From NCBI RefSeq assembly GCF_040436345.1, contig NC_133235.1:24018660-24082659 (forward strand): a DNA stretch of 64,000 nt. The letters are read 5' to 3'. This document shows positions 1 through 11,556 of this stretch, in pieces. The notes below the pieces were generated by a model. The model was not told where the DNA came from. It did not search any database and was given only the letters and a program-made list of their open reading frames with translations. Position 1 is the stretch's first letter, and each line of letters starts with the position of its first letter. The position numbers were made by a program, and so were the translations under genes. The DNA is from Pagrus major. Lineage: Eukaryota; Chordata; Actinopteri; Spariformes; Sparidae.

Positions 1-44
1 CGTGTCACAGTAATTTCCTTTTCTCTGTTTGTTGACATATGCAG

Positions 45-863
45 CTTCCCCATATGCCCCACATCAGCGAGTGTTTGATGAAGAGGAATCTGAGGCGGGG
101 GGACATGAGGGACATGAGTCTAGGACAGCTGCAAGTCATCACGAATGACTTGCACTCACAGATTCAGAGTAAGTAGATCACACACGCAGATATATACACG
201 TAGACGTATGACACAAACATCCCTCCAATTACTTTTTAAAAACCCAACAAACATCAAATCAAATGGTGGAAACGACACGAGCACATAAACATAATCATTG
301 AAAGGCTAATCAAACAGTAACTGCTGGAGAAGCTAACGCTGATGTTAGCCTGTTGAAGAAGCTTACATTGGGATTAGCCTGTCAGAGAAGATGGCCTACA
401 CTGATGTCATCCCGGTAGCTTTAAATCAGTTAAGAATTGCTTCTGTAAGAGGAAGATTTTTCCTTTATTTGAAACTTGAGTTAAGATTGGCCAAGCAGTT
501 AACATTTGTCACTCATGAAAGCTCAGGCTCCTAAATCATCCTCTCCTCTCTAACACAGGTCTAAATGAGGAGCTGGTGCAGTTGCTGCTAATAAGGGATG
601 AGCTGCATGTGGAGCAGGACGCCATGCTGGTGGACATAGAGGACCTCACCAGGTGTGAACCTCCTTTTTCTCTCACCTCTCTCTTTGTCCTTCTGTCTGG
701 AAAATATTGCCAAATTCTCAATAATGAGTGGTGCCATGAGCTGTATTTTAGACAAGTACTATACGTTCTGATCTCGCTCTCATGTACTTCTTGTTTTTCT
801 TGTGACAGGCACGCTCACACGCATCAGCCGCGGCAACACGCAGAGAAAGCTGTCTCTAAATAA
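45..863 (+). CDS. schip1: Schwannomin-interacting protein 1, 3' end (last three exons)
   Basis: Three exons can be read: 45-168, 559-652 and 809-863, each with AG before and GT after, and phases that join cleanly. The first starts [20 protein letters not shown], the second carries [20 protein letters not shown], and the last ends in AEKAVSK and a stop at 861-863. This matches the conserved C-terminal coiled coil of SCHIP1 as I remember it. In mammals the protein binds merlin (NF2) and ankyrin-G and helps organise axon initial segments and nodes of Ranvier; the coiled coil mediates dimerisation. The gene is cut by the left window edge, so the N-terminal part and any IQCJ-SCHIP1 fusion exons lie outside. 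An AATAAA overlaps the stop codon (858-865), but a longer 3' UTR is possible. Its downstream neighbour is il12a, as in human. Family assignment is firm; the 5' structure is unseen. Confidence 0.93.
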
Positions 864-3394
864 AACACCCCCTTCTTCAAGTGTGTGACCATTTGCACGC
901 CATCTTTACCTCCCGCTCCATGGACCGTCACCAGTGTTACTAATGAAACTCCATCTGTGCTGACTGTTTCTGGAGAGATTAATACACCATATACTGTAAT
1001 ATTAACACACAGACACATTCGTATTGTATAGCACCGCAGGACGAAGGACAAGAGGGCCCCGACGTTCGACGGAGGCCGAGTCGTCGCTGCTTTCAGTGTG
1101 GACACAGTTGAGTTTGTGCAGGCTTTTCATCACGCCATATTTCACAGAATTAGGGGAATCCTCTCAGCTTAATTCCATCCCTAACCCTGATTTACCTCGT
1201 CATGATTTTGCACGGTACACTCATGTATGTTAATGCCGGGTCGGAGAGAGCACCTGCACGCCTTGTTTCCTCCCCGATGATGACTTCAAGGGGCCACATC
1301 TGACTGAACTGAAGATCAATTTGTATTTTTGTTTGTCTCGATAATAATCACGATCGATCAGTTCATTTATAAACATGCTCCGTTCAACTGTTTATCACCT
1401 CTTTCACTAAGAGCACTGTCATCACTGTCTAACACTGGAATTCACTATTAAACATGTACTATCTGAGCTGTTGCAATAGAAAATGATAAACTGTGCTGTT
1501 TTGCAGCTTAGCTTTAGTGTTTAAATGCTGCAGCAGCTTCACTAAGGTTTGTGTAAGGATCATTTAGACATAACTGGATGTAGTCAGTAGCTGCTACAGT
1601 TTCCACCTGCTTTAAAGATGCATTTAGAGCTCTAGAGGGCAACATTTTGAACTTTATTCACACAAATTCGAAATTGTCAGATGCCTTTATCAACATATTG
1701 GTTTAAAAAGTGGAGGCATGTCGACATGAACAGCCCCTAAATAAAAGTATGCAAAGTCATTTTTGTTATGCTCAATCAAATAATGCTAAAGGAAAAGAGT
1801 AACTATAAACGTGTAAAACAAATATATTGATAAATCACAGCCTCATACATATATCTATTTTATCTGATTTATGGACATTGTATGTAAATGTTAAAAGAGA
1901 CTTTATTAAAAGGATGAAGAACTGAAGCCTCATCGTCTGGCTGTGTTTAAGTGTTTTCACTCTCAACTTCTTAAGAATGTCATTCATCACAAAGATTTCT
2001 TTTTCTAATGTACGCTTCACTGAAAAATGTTCTGTATAATTACTGTTAAAAAAAGAAGAAAAACTCCAGTAATAAATGTTTCAAATGTGTGAATGTTGGT
2101 TTTCATCAGAGTTAATTTGCATTTCATATCCCAGCTAACTCTTTCGTGCGCTGGTGTTACTGAATGATTCATTAAAAAAAAACACAAGCGCACCTCGGGA
2201 AAGTGTGCCCGCTCTCATTCACATATTCGGAGTGGCACAAGAAGGCACAGTCGAGTTTTTTCGCACATTCACACTTGTGTCGACACTTACGTCAGTGCGT
2301 TTTGTGGATTTCCACAAGCGAGAGGGGAACAACTCTGAGCGTGCGGAACGAAAATAACACTCAGTAACACGAACAAGTTGATCCAAATGAACTGCTGTCA
2401 GATTCTTCTTCTTATTCATATTCTTACTGTTATTACAAGAAAGTTACTGAGCCAGATAAAAATTCCCACCTCGTTATCTGGAAAATATTTAAGAAATTAC
2501 ATTCATGACATTAATGTTAAATAAACTTGTAAAAGCAGAACAATAAATACATCTTTACCAACTTTATAATAACCCATTTATGGTTAATTAAACTTTAGTT
2601 AATACTTATTTCATTGTTAACAAAAAATGAAATGCTTTAAAAAAACATTTGTTAAGCAACTGATGTTTATAACACTTTGTAAATGGCCAAGTCAAGGTAC
2701 AAGAGAAATTTAAATGTCAGTTTTTACAACACCAGGGTTTCAAAAACAAAACCAGGTTCAAGTCCTTTTATGCTACATTCATGATTAAATGGATTGTGGA
2801 GGATGCAAATGCCATTGTAGTAATTGATGTTTATAAACCTTTACAACTATTTAATAAATGGTTTATAAAGCATTTCATTGATTGTCAACAGTAAAAAAAA
2901 ACTATTAACTAAAGTTCAATCAAATAAATGTATATATTCTATTAATAATTGTTATTATAAAGTGTTGCCGAAGCCAAATCTTTATACATACGTTGATACC
3001 ATACCCTGTAACATTAAACAAACAATATTTTAAATTATTTTTCCTAAATATTTACTGTTAATTAAAAGCCAATTAAAAGAGATTTTTTTTCTTCTATAAG
3101 ACTGTAGTCAATTTATATGTTTTTCTCTGTTTGGCACTTTAATAAAATGAAATGTTTTTTGTGTGTGTGTTAAAAAACACACTGGATGTGGCAGGTGTTT
3201 AAATTAGCACATAACATCATGCTTTCACTACTCCTCTTTGTAAATGTCAACAATGAACAGAAAGCAGCGTGAAGATGCATTACTCATCAGTGTTTATGTT
3301 AATTCCAGTTTCACCTTATGGGGGGAAAAATTACACATCCTTGACTTTGCACTTTCATTTTACAGTTAAGTGTCAACATGCTGCTGTAGTGACA
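864..3394. other. Intergenic region schip1-il12a
   Basis: No coding exon is recognised over about 2.5 kb of AT-rich DNA. The first part may be schip1 3' UTR. The only structured feature seen is the inverted-repeat element at about 2556-2966, listed separately. Short open frames here lack family similarity and splice context. Confidence 0.6.
2556..2966. repeat. MITE-like element with long imperfect terminal inverted repeats
   Basis: The left arm (about 2558-2690) and the right arm (about 2836-2966) are imperfect reverse complements. The left arm has CTTTATAATAAC, then AACTTTAGTTAATA, then AATGAAATGCTTTA. The right arm read on the minus strand gives ACTTTATAATAAC, AACTTTAGTTAATAG and AATGAAATGCTTTATAAA in the same order. 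About 145 bp of unrelated sequence separates the arms. No open frame of use lies inside, so this is a non-autonomous, foldback-type DNA element. Exact ends and target duplication are not resolved, and superfamily is not assigned. Confidence 0.6.
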
Positions 3395-3425
3395 GGGAAA
3401 TCCCTGTGTCGGGAAGGGTATAAAA
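3395..3425 (+). promoter_or_regulatory. il12a core promoter: kappaB site and TATA box
   Basis: GGGAAATCCC at 3395-3404 fits the NF-kappaB consensus GGGRNNYYCC exactly. A TATAAAA box lies 15 bp further on (3419-3425). The start codon is at 3490, so a transcription start near 3450 leaves a short 5' UTR. Mammalian IL12A is induced through NF-kappaB/c-Rel, which fits this layout. That the site is used here is inference. Confidence 0.6.
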
Positions 3426-3489
3426 CACTCAAGGATGTCTGAGCTCAGTCAGTCACACCAAAGAACCTGAATCAACAGTCTTATCCAAG

Positions 3490-5707
3490 ATGCCTCTCGT
3501 CAAGCTCTGTGAGTATAATCCACTCTGACTGAACTGTGCTGTCTCTGCGCAACACAGTTGAACCTGAAGATTTATAACGGCGATTGTGTTTTTCTCTTCT
3601 TTTCGTCAGACTTCTCTCCTGCGCTGCTGCTGCTGGTGCTCAGCTGTCCTCTGTGGCAGGTCAGCCAGTCTTTGCCAGTGATGAATAAAGGACCAATGAC
3701 AGACTCCTGTGTTTCATCCGCCAGAACACTTCTACTGAACATCACCTCAACACTCGCACAGGTAGGGCCTGCAAAAACTCAACTCAATATCTACACTGTC
3801 GTCTGTAAAATCTGTAATTAAGTTTTAGTTTATGAAACTCTCTTTCTGTGTCCTTAGAACAACTTGTTCAGTGGAATCGACTGCACGAAGCAGAGCGTGG
3901 AGCTGAACATGGATACAAACACGGCGTCTGTGTGTGCACCAAAGGTAAATGATGAAAGTCAAAAAATACTGCACTGAAAAAGTTGCAATATCATGACTAT
4001 TTATTACGATTTAATGTCCAGATACATTGATTTTGTTCTGTCGTAGTTGTGCCTCTGTGTAACTTAAAACTGTGTTTGTGCCCAACAGGAATCGACATGC
4101 TCGGGAACCGTGAAGTCAGAATTCAATCAGGTATGTACGTACCTGTGTACGATAAAAACACCCTTTATTATGGCATTATTTGTCTACTTTTATGCTTCTT
4201 GTAAGAGCTTATGAAAGTCAAATTATTTGGCTTTAAAATGTTCACATTATTAGATACACCTGTAGAATCTACTCTAATTTAAGTCTACTTTAATTGTGGC
4301 TATAATGTTTAGTTTTTTTAAAATACACTGTCATTTAGATGTTAATTTAATTATGATGTCACAAGGACCAAAAAATAGGTTAACCTCTCTTTATGATGGA
4401 GTCCAGTATAACACTAACTTTGACCTCAATAATGAACATTTAATGAGATTTTTTTAAACAAAAACTGAACATCATGAGACAGGGCTAATGTATTGGTCCG
4501 CATTAAATTGTACGGGTTAACTTAGAAAGGGGCCACTGAGTGTACACTATATATATATGCTGTCTTTACAATCGTCTTTGCTGTTTCTCCTTCCAGGAGT
4601 CATGTCTGACAAACATGGGTGAGGATCTGCGTCACTACTACAAATTTCTTGCTGCTCAGCCGGATCCACACGGTGTGCTCGCTCAGTCGGTTCTGTTAAG
4701 CCTCAAAGAGCTCATGGTAATTCATTTTACACAGTTTTATTCATCTTCACTGCTGTTTAATACGATTTGCACCAATGCTATTACCATTAACACTGGCTGT
4801 CTCTTGAGAGGCCAAATGACCTACTATAAGATCTTCTGTCTGTTTTAGATGTGATGGGCTTATATATGTAAAATATGGGTTTGAGGGGATAAAGAGGGAG
4901 GTTTCTGCTCATACAGTTTTACTTTTTTACTATACTTTAGACCTGAAATCAACTTTTAGATCAACAGCCACATCTTGTGCAACATTGAAATGTTTATAAA
5001 AGACAGTGTTTAAGTGTGAAATATGTGACAAATGAATCTTTTTCTCTCAACAGAACTGCTTCGCATGGTCTCTGCCAACAGACATGGCCTCAGCGGTGGT
5101 AAGAGATCTTTTAATGTCATAACCATGATTTAAGACACAATTGTTTACTCAGGAATATTCAATTTCCAACTTGTAAATACAAGAAAATGTTGCTTAGGGT
5201 AACCCAACCAACTTTACCACCTAATCTGGTGTGTAAACATGTCTTGGGGAGTACTACTAAGAAAAGAAAAAAAGAAGAAGAAGAAGTAGTATAAAGCCTT
5301 TTGTGGCTCAAGAGGAAGCTGTATGCAATCTGATAAATTGTGTCTGGTGATGTCATTCAGTGACTAAGTCGCATTGTGGGTAGTCAGTCAGAGTAACATC
5401 ACTGGATGCAATTTAAGAGAGCTTTGGAGCCACAACAGGCTTTAAACTACTTTTTTTCCCCACATATGCAGTCGTGCTCCCCAAGACCTGTAAACACACT
5501 TTTTTTTTAGAAAATCAGTCATACTCTAATTGTAATACATCATTCATAATTCCTCTGTGTTTTTTTGTTTTTTAGGCTGCTGCAGGTCGTCCAAGCTCCT
5601 TCGAAGAAAGGCTGACCCTCTGCAAAGTGCTGAAGGGCTTCCAGGTCCGCACCATCACAATCAACAGAGCCATCAGCTACATGAACTCCGGTGAACACAC
5701 TAAATGA
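3490..5707 (+). CDS. il12a: Interleukin-12 subunit alpha (p35)
   Basis: Seven coding exons: 3490-3508, 3610-3761, 3858-3944, 4089-4130, 4597-4716, 5054-5098 and 5576-5707. All have GT-AG borders and compatible phases and give 198 residues. The N-terminus is a signal peptide (residues 1 to about 26, core ALLLLVLSC). NIT near residue 50 is a potential N-glycosylation site. Several cysteines, TLLLNITSTL, the ESCLTNMGEDLRHYYKFLAA segment and the C-terminal FQVRTITINRAISYMNS helix fit the four-helix p35 fold. p35 pairs through a disulfide with p40 (IL12B) to form secreted IL-12, which drives type 1 responses; p35 also pairs with EBI3 in IL-35. Position next to schip1 matches the mammalian order. 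The ATG chosen is the first after the TATA box and opens the signal peptide. Fish can have more than one p35 copy; which one this is cannot be told. Confidence 0.9.
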
Positions 5708-6020
5708 ATCACTGAGCGCCAACAGTTCTTTCAGAAAGCTATTTAAAACCACTTTACATCAAATTAAGATAAACTACAGTAACTGTTGATGTTACGTTCA
5801 AATCACTAGTCTAACACTCTTTTTAAGGGTACATATTTTATTACTTTCATGTAACTTATATTGACATCAAAATGATGTGTTTAAGTACTTTTTTAGTCTA
5901 TTTACAGACTGTGCTTTTTATTTATTAACAATATTTGTTTTATTCTAGACTATTTATTCAGACTATTTATTGTTAAATTATTCCCTTGTTTGTAAGAATC
6001 AACAAATAAATATTTATTAC
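5708..6020 (+). other. il12a 3' UTR with AU-rich elements and poly(A) signal
   Basis: After the stop codon the sequence turns very AT-rich. It holds at least five ATTTA pentamers between about 5900 and 6020, several as TTATTTA or TATTTATT. AATAAA sits at about 6005. Clustered ATTTA motifs are the usual mark of unstable cytokine mRNAs bound by TTP/ARE-binding proteins; action here is inferred. Confidence 0.55.
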
Positions 6021-7957
6021 TGCATAAATCCTGCTGACTTATCATTCATTTATTCACTGTTGTTCACTGTGACACTTCACAGTCACAGCTAGTGCAGGCT
6101 GATCAAATTCGGTCACTGGATTTTCCCTCTATCACTTATAAGTGATTACTGCTGTTGGTTAATCTATTGCAACCACAACAATACAATGTATGTGATTTAA
6201 AATTCACAAGAAAAACTCCAAGGCACTGTCTTTTGATCTAATACAACTGTCACGCCATTTTATAGTGGTATTCCACCAATACATGAGAACCTGGGAAATA
6301 TGTGTGATTTACAGGAAAAAATCAACTGTCCTGAAATCCTAAACGTGTGATTTCTTCGCCACACTATTAACCAGACTGTATTTTCCTGTGACCAGCAGAG
6401 CCGCGTGGGAATATGCAGGATGCACCAAAGTGTTTGTTCACACCTCTTTTGGAAAGTCCAGTGTTAATTGTCAACTCACTATCAGTTGACCATGATAATG
6501 TCGGTAAAAAGTATTTTGACATTAAGAGGGATGTGAAAGTCAGTCCAAAAGATATTCAGTGTTTGGTTTAACAAATTAATATTTGAGCTTGAGTCACAAC
6601 GAGGTCGTGGTTGGGGGTTGGGGTCAATAGAAATACAGCAGATAGTTGAGCATCCGTCTGTTGAACATTAACAGGAGAGTGTTTTTTCTACTCAGCTGAA
6701 GACTGTGTTATGTTTTCATGAACCCACCAACTGAACTGCTTCGCGGTAATTCGTCAATCAGTGCTGGTCACTTTGTTTTGGTAATTATTTGTGGAAAGTG
6801 CAAGTAAACCATGTTGGTTCTAGACACCTTTCTGAAAGTGAAATGTAGCGTCTGTGTTCAGTGGAAATGGCACAGCTTGTGGCCGCTGAGGTTGAGAGAG
6901 ATCTGTGACGTTCTTGCCACAGAAAAACGTGTGTGAAAATTTACTGAAGAAGTGAATCTGAGTCAGACACAGACAGACAGACACACAGAGCAGGTTACCT
7001 GAACACATCTACGACGTCTGTGAAGCATGTACATGCCATCTCTGTGCTCAAGCCTCTTATGACTGCTGCTGCTGCTTCTTGGTCACAAAGCCCTACACAC
7101 AAGCAGAAAAATGTGTTAAAATAATAATTCAGTACTTTGTACAAATATATTGATAGGAAACAGAATTGAGACAACTGAGGAAAACCATTGTACGACAGCA
7201 TCCTGCAATTTTTAACAGTATAACACAAAGGTAGCATAACATGAACATTGAGATGTAACTGATGTATTATCAAAGCACTAACCCTACCTAAAATAGAATT
7301 TCCACAATAGGGATTAATACTCATTAATCCTTCTTGTTAAAATTATGTTTAACTTTATTAACAAAGACACTTAATGACAGGTAATGTTGGATTTGCATCT
7401 TTCCTACAAAGAGCCAAGTGTCCCTTAAAGGGTAGCTCAGGTCCATATTCAGTTATGGAGAAGATAAATACTTCAGAGTTTGTATTATTACCTCATTAGT
7501 ACTGCAAGTATTAAAATTCTGACTTTGAATTTCTTCTCTAAAACTACACAGTGCCCCTTTAAATGGCACTTTGTTTAGTCTTTAGCCAAATGATTCAGTT
7601 GATGCTAAAATGGCAATATTTACAGGATGTAGCTCAGGACAAACCTCAAAACAAAAACAGACATGTCATTTCAAAACACTATGAAGTGAAATTACTTAAT
7701 TTAATTTTGGTTATATTCATTCAAATCATTCAAACATGAAGTCATTTTTACAGTTGTGGTGCCACCCAGTGGGACTCTTAGCTAACAGCACAGTTAGCTT
7801 AGCATACTATCAAAAAGCCTACATATGAAGTTGATACCTGAAGTTATTAATCAATTACATGGCCTGAAAATGTTCAACACTTCCACGTTGACACGTTTCG
7901 AGTCATTATGAACAGACATTGTTATTAAATCGAGTTATAATCAGTCAAACCTGCGCC
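6021..7957. other. Intergenic region il12a to ZP3-like gene
   Basis: No exon is recognised. Contents are AT-rich unique DNA, a short CAGA run near 6970-6990, and the repeat at 7426-7562 listed separately. Open frames on either strand (for example 6995-7324) show no family resemblance. Confidence 0.55.
7426..7562. repeat. Interspersed repeat, TTAAAGGG-ended, copy 1
   Basis: About 135 bp that recurs at about 29985-30113. Shared core words are TTCAGTTATGGA, GAGTTTGTATTATTACCTCA, TTAAAATTCTGA and AGTGCCCCTTTAA. Ends read TTAAAGGG on the left and CCCCTTTAA on the right, an inverted-repeat end. This looks like a small non-autonomous DNA element. Confidence 0.65.
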
Positions 7958-7963
7958 CAGGTG
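7958..7963 (+). promoter_or_regulatory. CAGGTG E-box upstream of ZP3-like gene
   Basis: CAGGTG lies about 95 bp before the chosen start codon. Vertebrate zona pellucida genes are switched on in oocytes by FIGLA through CANNTG E-boxes near the promoter. One E-box in isolation is weak evidence; no clear TATA box is visible. Confidence 0.3.
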
Positions 7964-8057
7964 CGTTTGAGGACTTAAAAATCACCACATCACTCACAGC
8001 TGCGGTGAGATGTTCACAGGCTGTAGGATACACCGCCACTCCCTCCCGACCCGAGAG

Positions 8058-11000
8058 ATGAAGCCAAGAATGGACCTTCAAACAACCTCTTTTTGGTGGA
8101 TTATCGTCCTTATCTCGGTTTCCACACTCACAGAAAGCAGATTAACAAAGCCCCACACCCCACACAGGACTCGTGGTGACATCCAGCCTCAGTTATCCGC
8201 CGCTGAACGGCAGCAAAGCGCGCCACCTGCCCGACCCGTGGTGGTCCGCTGCCACCCGGACTCGATGGAGGTCGTGGCGCAGGCGGACATGTTTGATAGC
8301 GGCCTTCAGGTGGACGGTAGACACCTGCGGCTGGGCTCGGACTCTGTGAGCGAGGGGAGTGCATGTGGAGCAGTCCAGTCAGCAGAGGAGGAGTTCACCA
8401 TCCGGGCCCACCTGAACGACTGTGGCACCAAACTCTTTGTAAGGATTATATTGTTTTTTTTTAAGGAACATTATGTAACTTTTTTTGTCGGGCTCTCCGT
8501 GACTGTGTTTAGGATTCAAACTTTTGTCTTCGGTCATTCTGAAAGACTACCGTTGTTCATTTCAGTCGACAAAAGACAAGATTATCTACTCTAATGTTCT
8601 GGTCTACTCACCTGAGCCGTCACCTGAGGGTTTGCTCCGACTGGATGGAGCATTCATTCCAGTTGAATGTCACTATGAAAAGTAAGTCCTGGACATTTTG
8701 AGGAAGCAGTTTGTGTTGAAACCAGTTTCTTGGATTTATTCTCTTGCACTCATCCTTCTTTGGCAATTATATAATTAGAACCGCAACGAGCAAAAAAGAG
8801 CAAGTGAAGTACGATTCCTAAATTGTAGTGTACAATGCTTGAGTAAATGTATTTAGTTACATTCCACCGTGGCTGAAAATTAGTGAATTTAACAGGTTAC
8901 ATCCTGAATCGTTAAAGAAAAAGATAACAACAAAAGTAAGCAAAGCAAGACGTGATAATCAAAGGAAAGTTGAGACTTAATGAAGTATTCTGATTATTTT
9001 TTAAGGAAATGGTTAATATTCTCAGAGTCCAGCATCTTAAATGTGAATATTCTTGTTTCTTTACTCCTCTATGACACTAAACTGACTGACTTTGAAACAA
9101 TGATTGACATTTTTCACTATTTTCTGACAGCCCTGTGTGCAGTGCTAAGAATATACCCTGTACTATTGCACTAACAGGCGCTCTTATTTCCAGGAGGTAC
9201 GCCCTGGATGGCATTACCCTGAATCCCACCTGGGTTGATAATGTCTCCATGGCCTCCGCAGAGGATCACATAGATTTCAATCTGCTACTCATGGACGGTA
9301 TTAAAAGGATTGACAGAGAATCTCTTTTTCTATTATCTTGTTTCTTCAAAAATAGTAATTTAGATTCCTGATTATTTCTGGAAAGATTTGATTTCATCTT
9401 TTACTCTCACTTCCACAGATGATTGGCAGCACCAGAGGGGCTCTTATTCTTACTTCCTGGGTGACCCAGTTCATTTTGAAGTTTCTGTCGTCACCGGTCA
9501 CCACACGCCCCTGCGAGTCTATGTTGACCACTGTGTTGCCACGGCAACCCCCGATGCAGAGGCTACATTAAGATACGACTTTATTGAGCATAACGGGTGA
9601 GCCCCACAGCCAAGTTCTGAGACGGCAGCAAGGTTTTTACAGTTCAATGATTTTTTTTTTCCCCCTAACATTTGTCCTCTGCTGCCCTCACAGTTGCCTC
9701 GTTGATGCCTACCTGACAGACTCCCGCTCCCATTTCCTACCAAGACTTGCAGAGCACAAGCTGAGGTTTCAGCTCGATGCCTTCAGGTTCTACCAAGAGC
9801 CCAGCAATCAGGTTAATGCAGTTTCCTGTCCTAGTTTTGGTTATTGTCCAAAGTGCATGCCATTAGTTACATGATTCTCTTCAATATACTGTACACAAGA
9901 CCTGATGGAGGAGTTTGATCACATGTCTCTCTCCCACAGGTCTACATAACCTGTTATGTGAAGGCTGTTCCAGCCGTGGTAACCGTCAGCTCTCAGAACA
10001 GGGCTTGCTCTTTAATGGAGAACAGGTATTCTACTAATGATGCAGCAATTGTATAATCAGCACGATCAGTGTCAGAGTATTGTCAGAAAATATGGAGTAA
10101 AGTTATTTTAACGTCATCTAAAAATGTAAGTAAAATGCTGTGACGTGCCATGATGATCTCACTAATTTGCTTCCTCATCCAGATGGAGGTCGGTTGATGG
10201 GAACGACCAGGCATGTGGAAGCTGTGATATATCCAATCGGGTTGAGGAGCCTCCGTCCGCAGAACCCCCTAAAACTACCGTCGGCACAGAAGCACGGCAG
10301 CCCACGATGCAACAGGAGAGTTTAATTCAGAGCAGACCAGCCAGTTTTGTCCGTGTTCGTCCAGACAAACGTCCGCAATCTTCTGCTGGACTCATGAAGA
10401 AGAGAGGAGCAGAGGACAAAGCAGGCGAGTGCAACATTTACTGAATTCTTACATTTCTTCTTTTTAAATGTGCATTCAAACTAACTTTATGGGCATATCT
10501 TACATTTTAGCAAGTTTAAAGATGCAGTTTGTTTTTGTTTTTAGGAAGGAGGCTTGGTAACAGTAATTAAAGTAGCAGAGGACTTTTGCATTAAGCTGGG
10601 CTGTCAATGCAGTAATACACAAATACAGTGTTTTTGAAATTGGTGCCACATGACCAGAAAAAGAAGAGGAAGTGCTGTGTTATTCCCTTGTGCTCTAAAG
10701 TAAGAAAACCTACAACAACCACAATGCACTGCACCGTACTAGATCAATAAACACCCCCACTGATGGGTGAGATACTGCGAGTTGGGCGGTGCTTGGTTTT
10801 GGCTCATCGTCTGTGTTGAAACAGGAAACGGTGAGGCGGCCAGCTGGTAACGATCAATATCATATTACATATTCTGTCTATTTCTCTGTGAGGAGAGAAA
10901 ATGGACAGAAAACAGGATTGTGGTTCATAATTGATCAGAACTCTCTGATCTCTCTTTCAATCAATCCAGCTATACTCTTTGTGTCCATGGATGAGTACAA

Positions 11001-11332
11001 TACTAACTTGAAACAACAGCCCTTAAATCCTCCAGATGATGTGTTTTTGCCTGCTGGAGAGAAGTTTACCATTGTTCAGTAGCATACAGTATGTAGTGAC
11101 ACAAAGCTGGTTGAAAATCAGCAAAGATCCCATTTAACAACTGGCTCACTTACAGTTTATTTGTATACTTTAGTGCAGTTGTAAGAAATCCTTCCACAGT
11201 TTTGAATGAGCGCCCGTGTGATTTTGTTTTACAGAGCGAACTATCCAGCTGGGACCCATTACCGTCCAGCCATCCAGCAAAACCGACACTCACAACAGCA
11301 TCCAAAACAGCACTTTCACAGAGAACACCTGA
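8058..11332 (+). CDS. Zona pellucida sperm-binding protein 3-like (secreted egg-coat protein)
   Basis: Eight exons: 8058-8438, 8566-8681, 9194-9297, 9419-9596, 9694-9811, 9940-10025, 10183-10424 and 11235-11332. Phases add up to 440 residues. Residues 1 to about 27 are a signal peptide. A ZP module follows (about 61-345), with ZP-N from VVVRCHPDSMEVVAQADMF and ZP-C from LRVYVDHCVATATPD. The SVDGNDQACGSCD segment fits the end of ZP3-type ZP-C domains. The last exon gives TIQLGPITVQ, matching the conserved LGPI strand after the module. No membrane anchor is seen, as in fish ZP3 proteins that are secreted and built into the egg envelope. The intron before the last exon starts GC rather than GT (10425-10426). 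A GT two bases on would change frame and lose the LGPI motif. An alternative ATG lies at 8070. I suspect the ZP3d-type subfamily but cannot prove it. Confidence 0.85.
10545..10830. other. Last intron of ZP3-like gene, possible repeat
   Basis: This stretch of the 810-bp last intron resembles interspersed fish repeat sequence in composition, but no second copy or clear ends were found in the window. No exon is supported. Confidence 0.25.
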
Positions 11333-11550
11333 GACTCAGGATCACAGTGGAGACTCATGAGGATGGACAAAAAAACAAACAGATTTCATTGCTGCCATGT
11401 CCAAAACAAACAACCGACAACCCCTGTGAGTGCAGAGGTTAATCTCGTCATCTGAAATACCATCTTCCTGTCGACTTTACTCCCTCAACCCCCTGAAAAC
11501 ATTTCAATTTACTTTATTACACTCATATTTTCCCATCTTTTTTATTTTCC

Positions 11551-11556
11551 AATAAA
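11551..11556 (+). other. Poly(A) signal of ZP3-like gene
   Basis: AATAAA about 220 bp after the stop codon is the first canonical signal downstream. Confidence 0.55.

Noticed and set aside
11206-11442. Longer frame in the last ZP exon ending CPKQTTDNPCECRG
   Set aside because: It loses the conserved LGPI strand; kept only as a possible alternative product of the GT donor.
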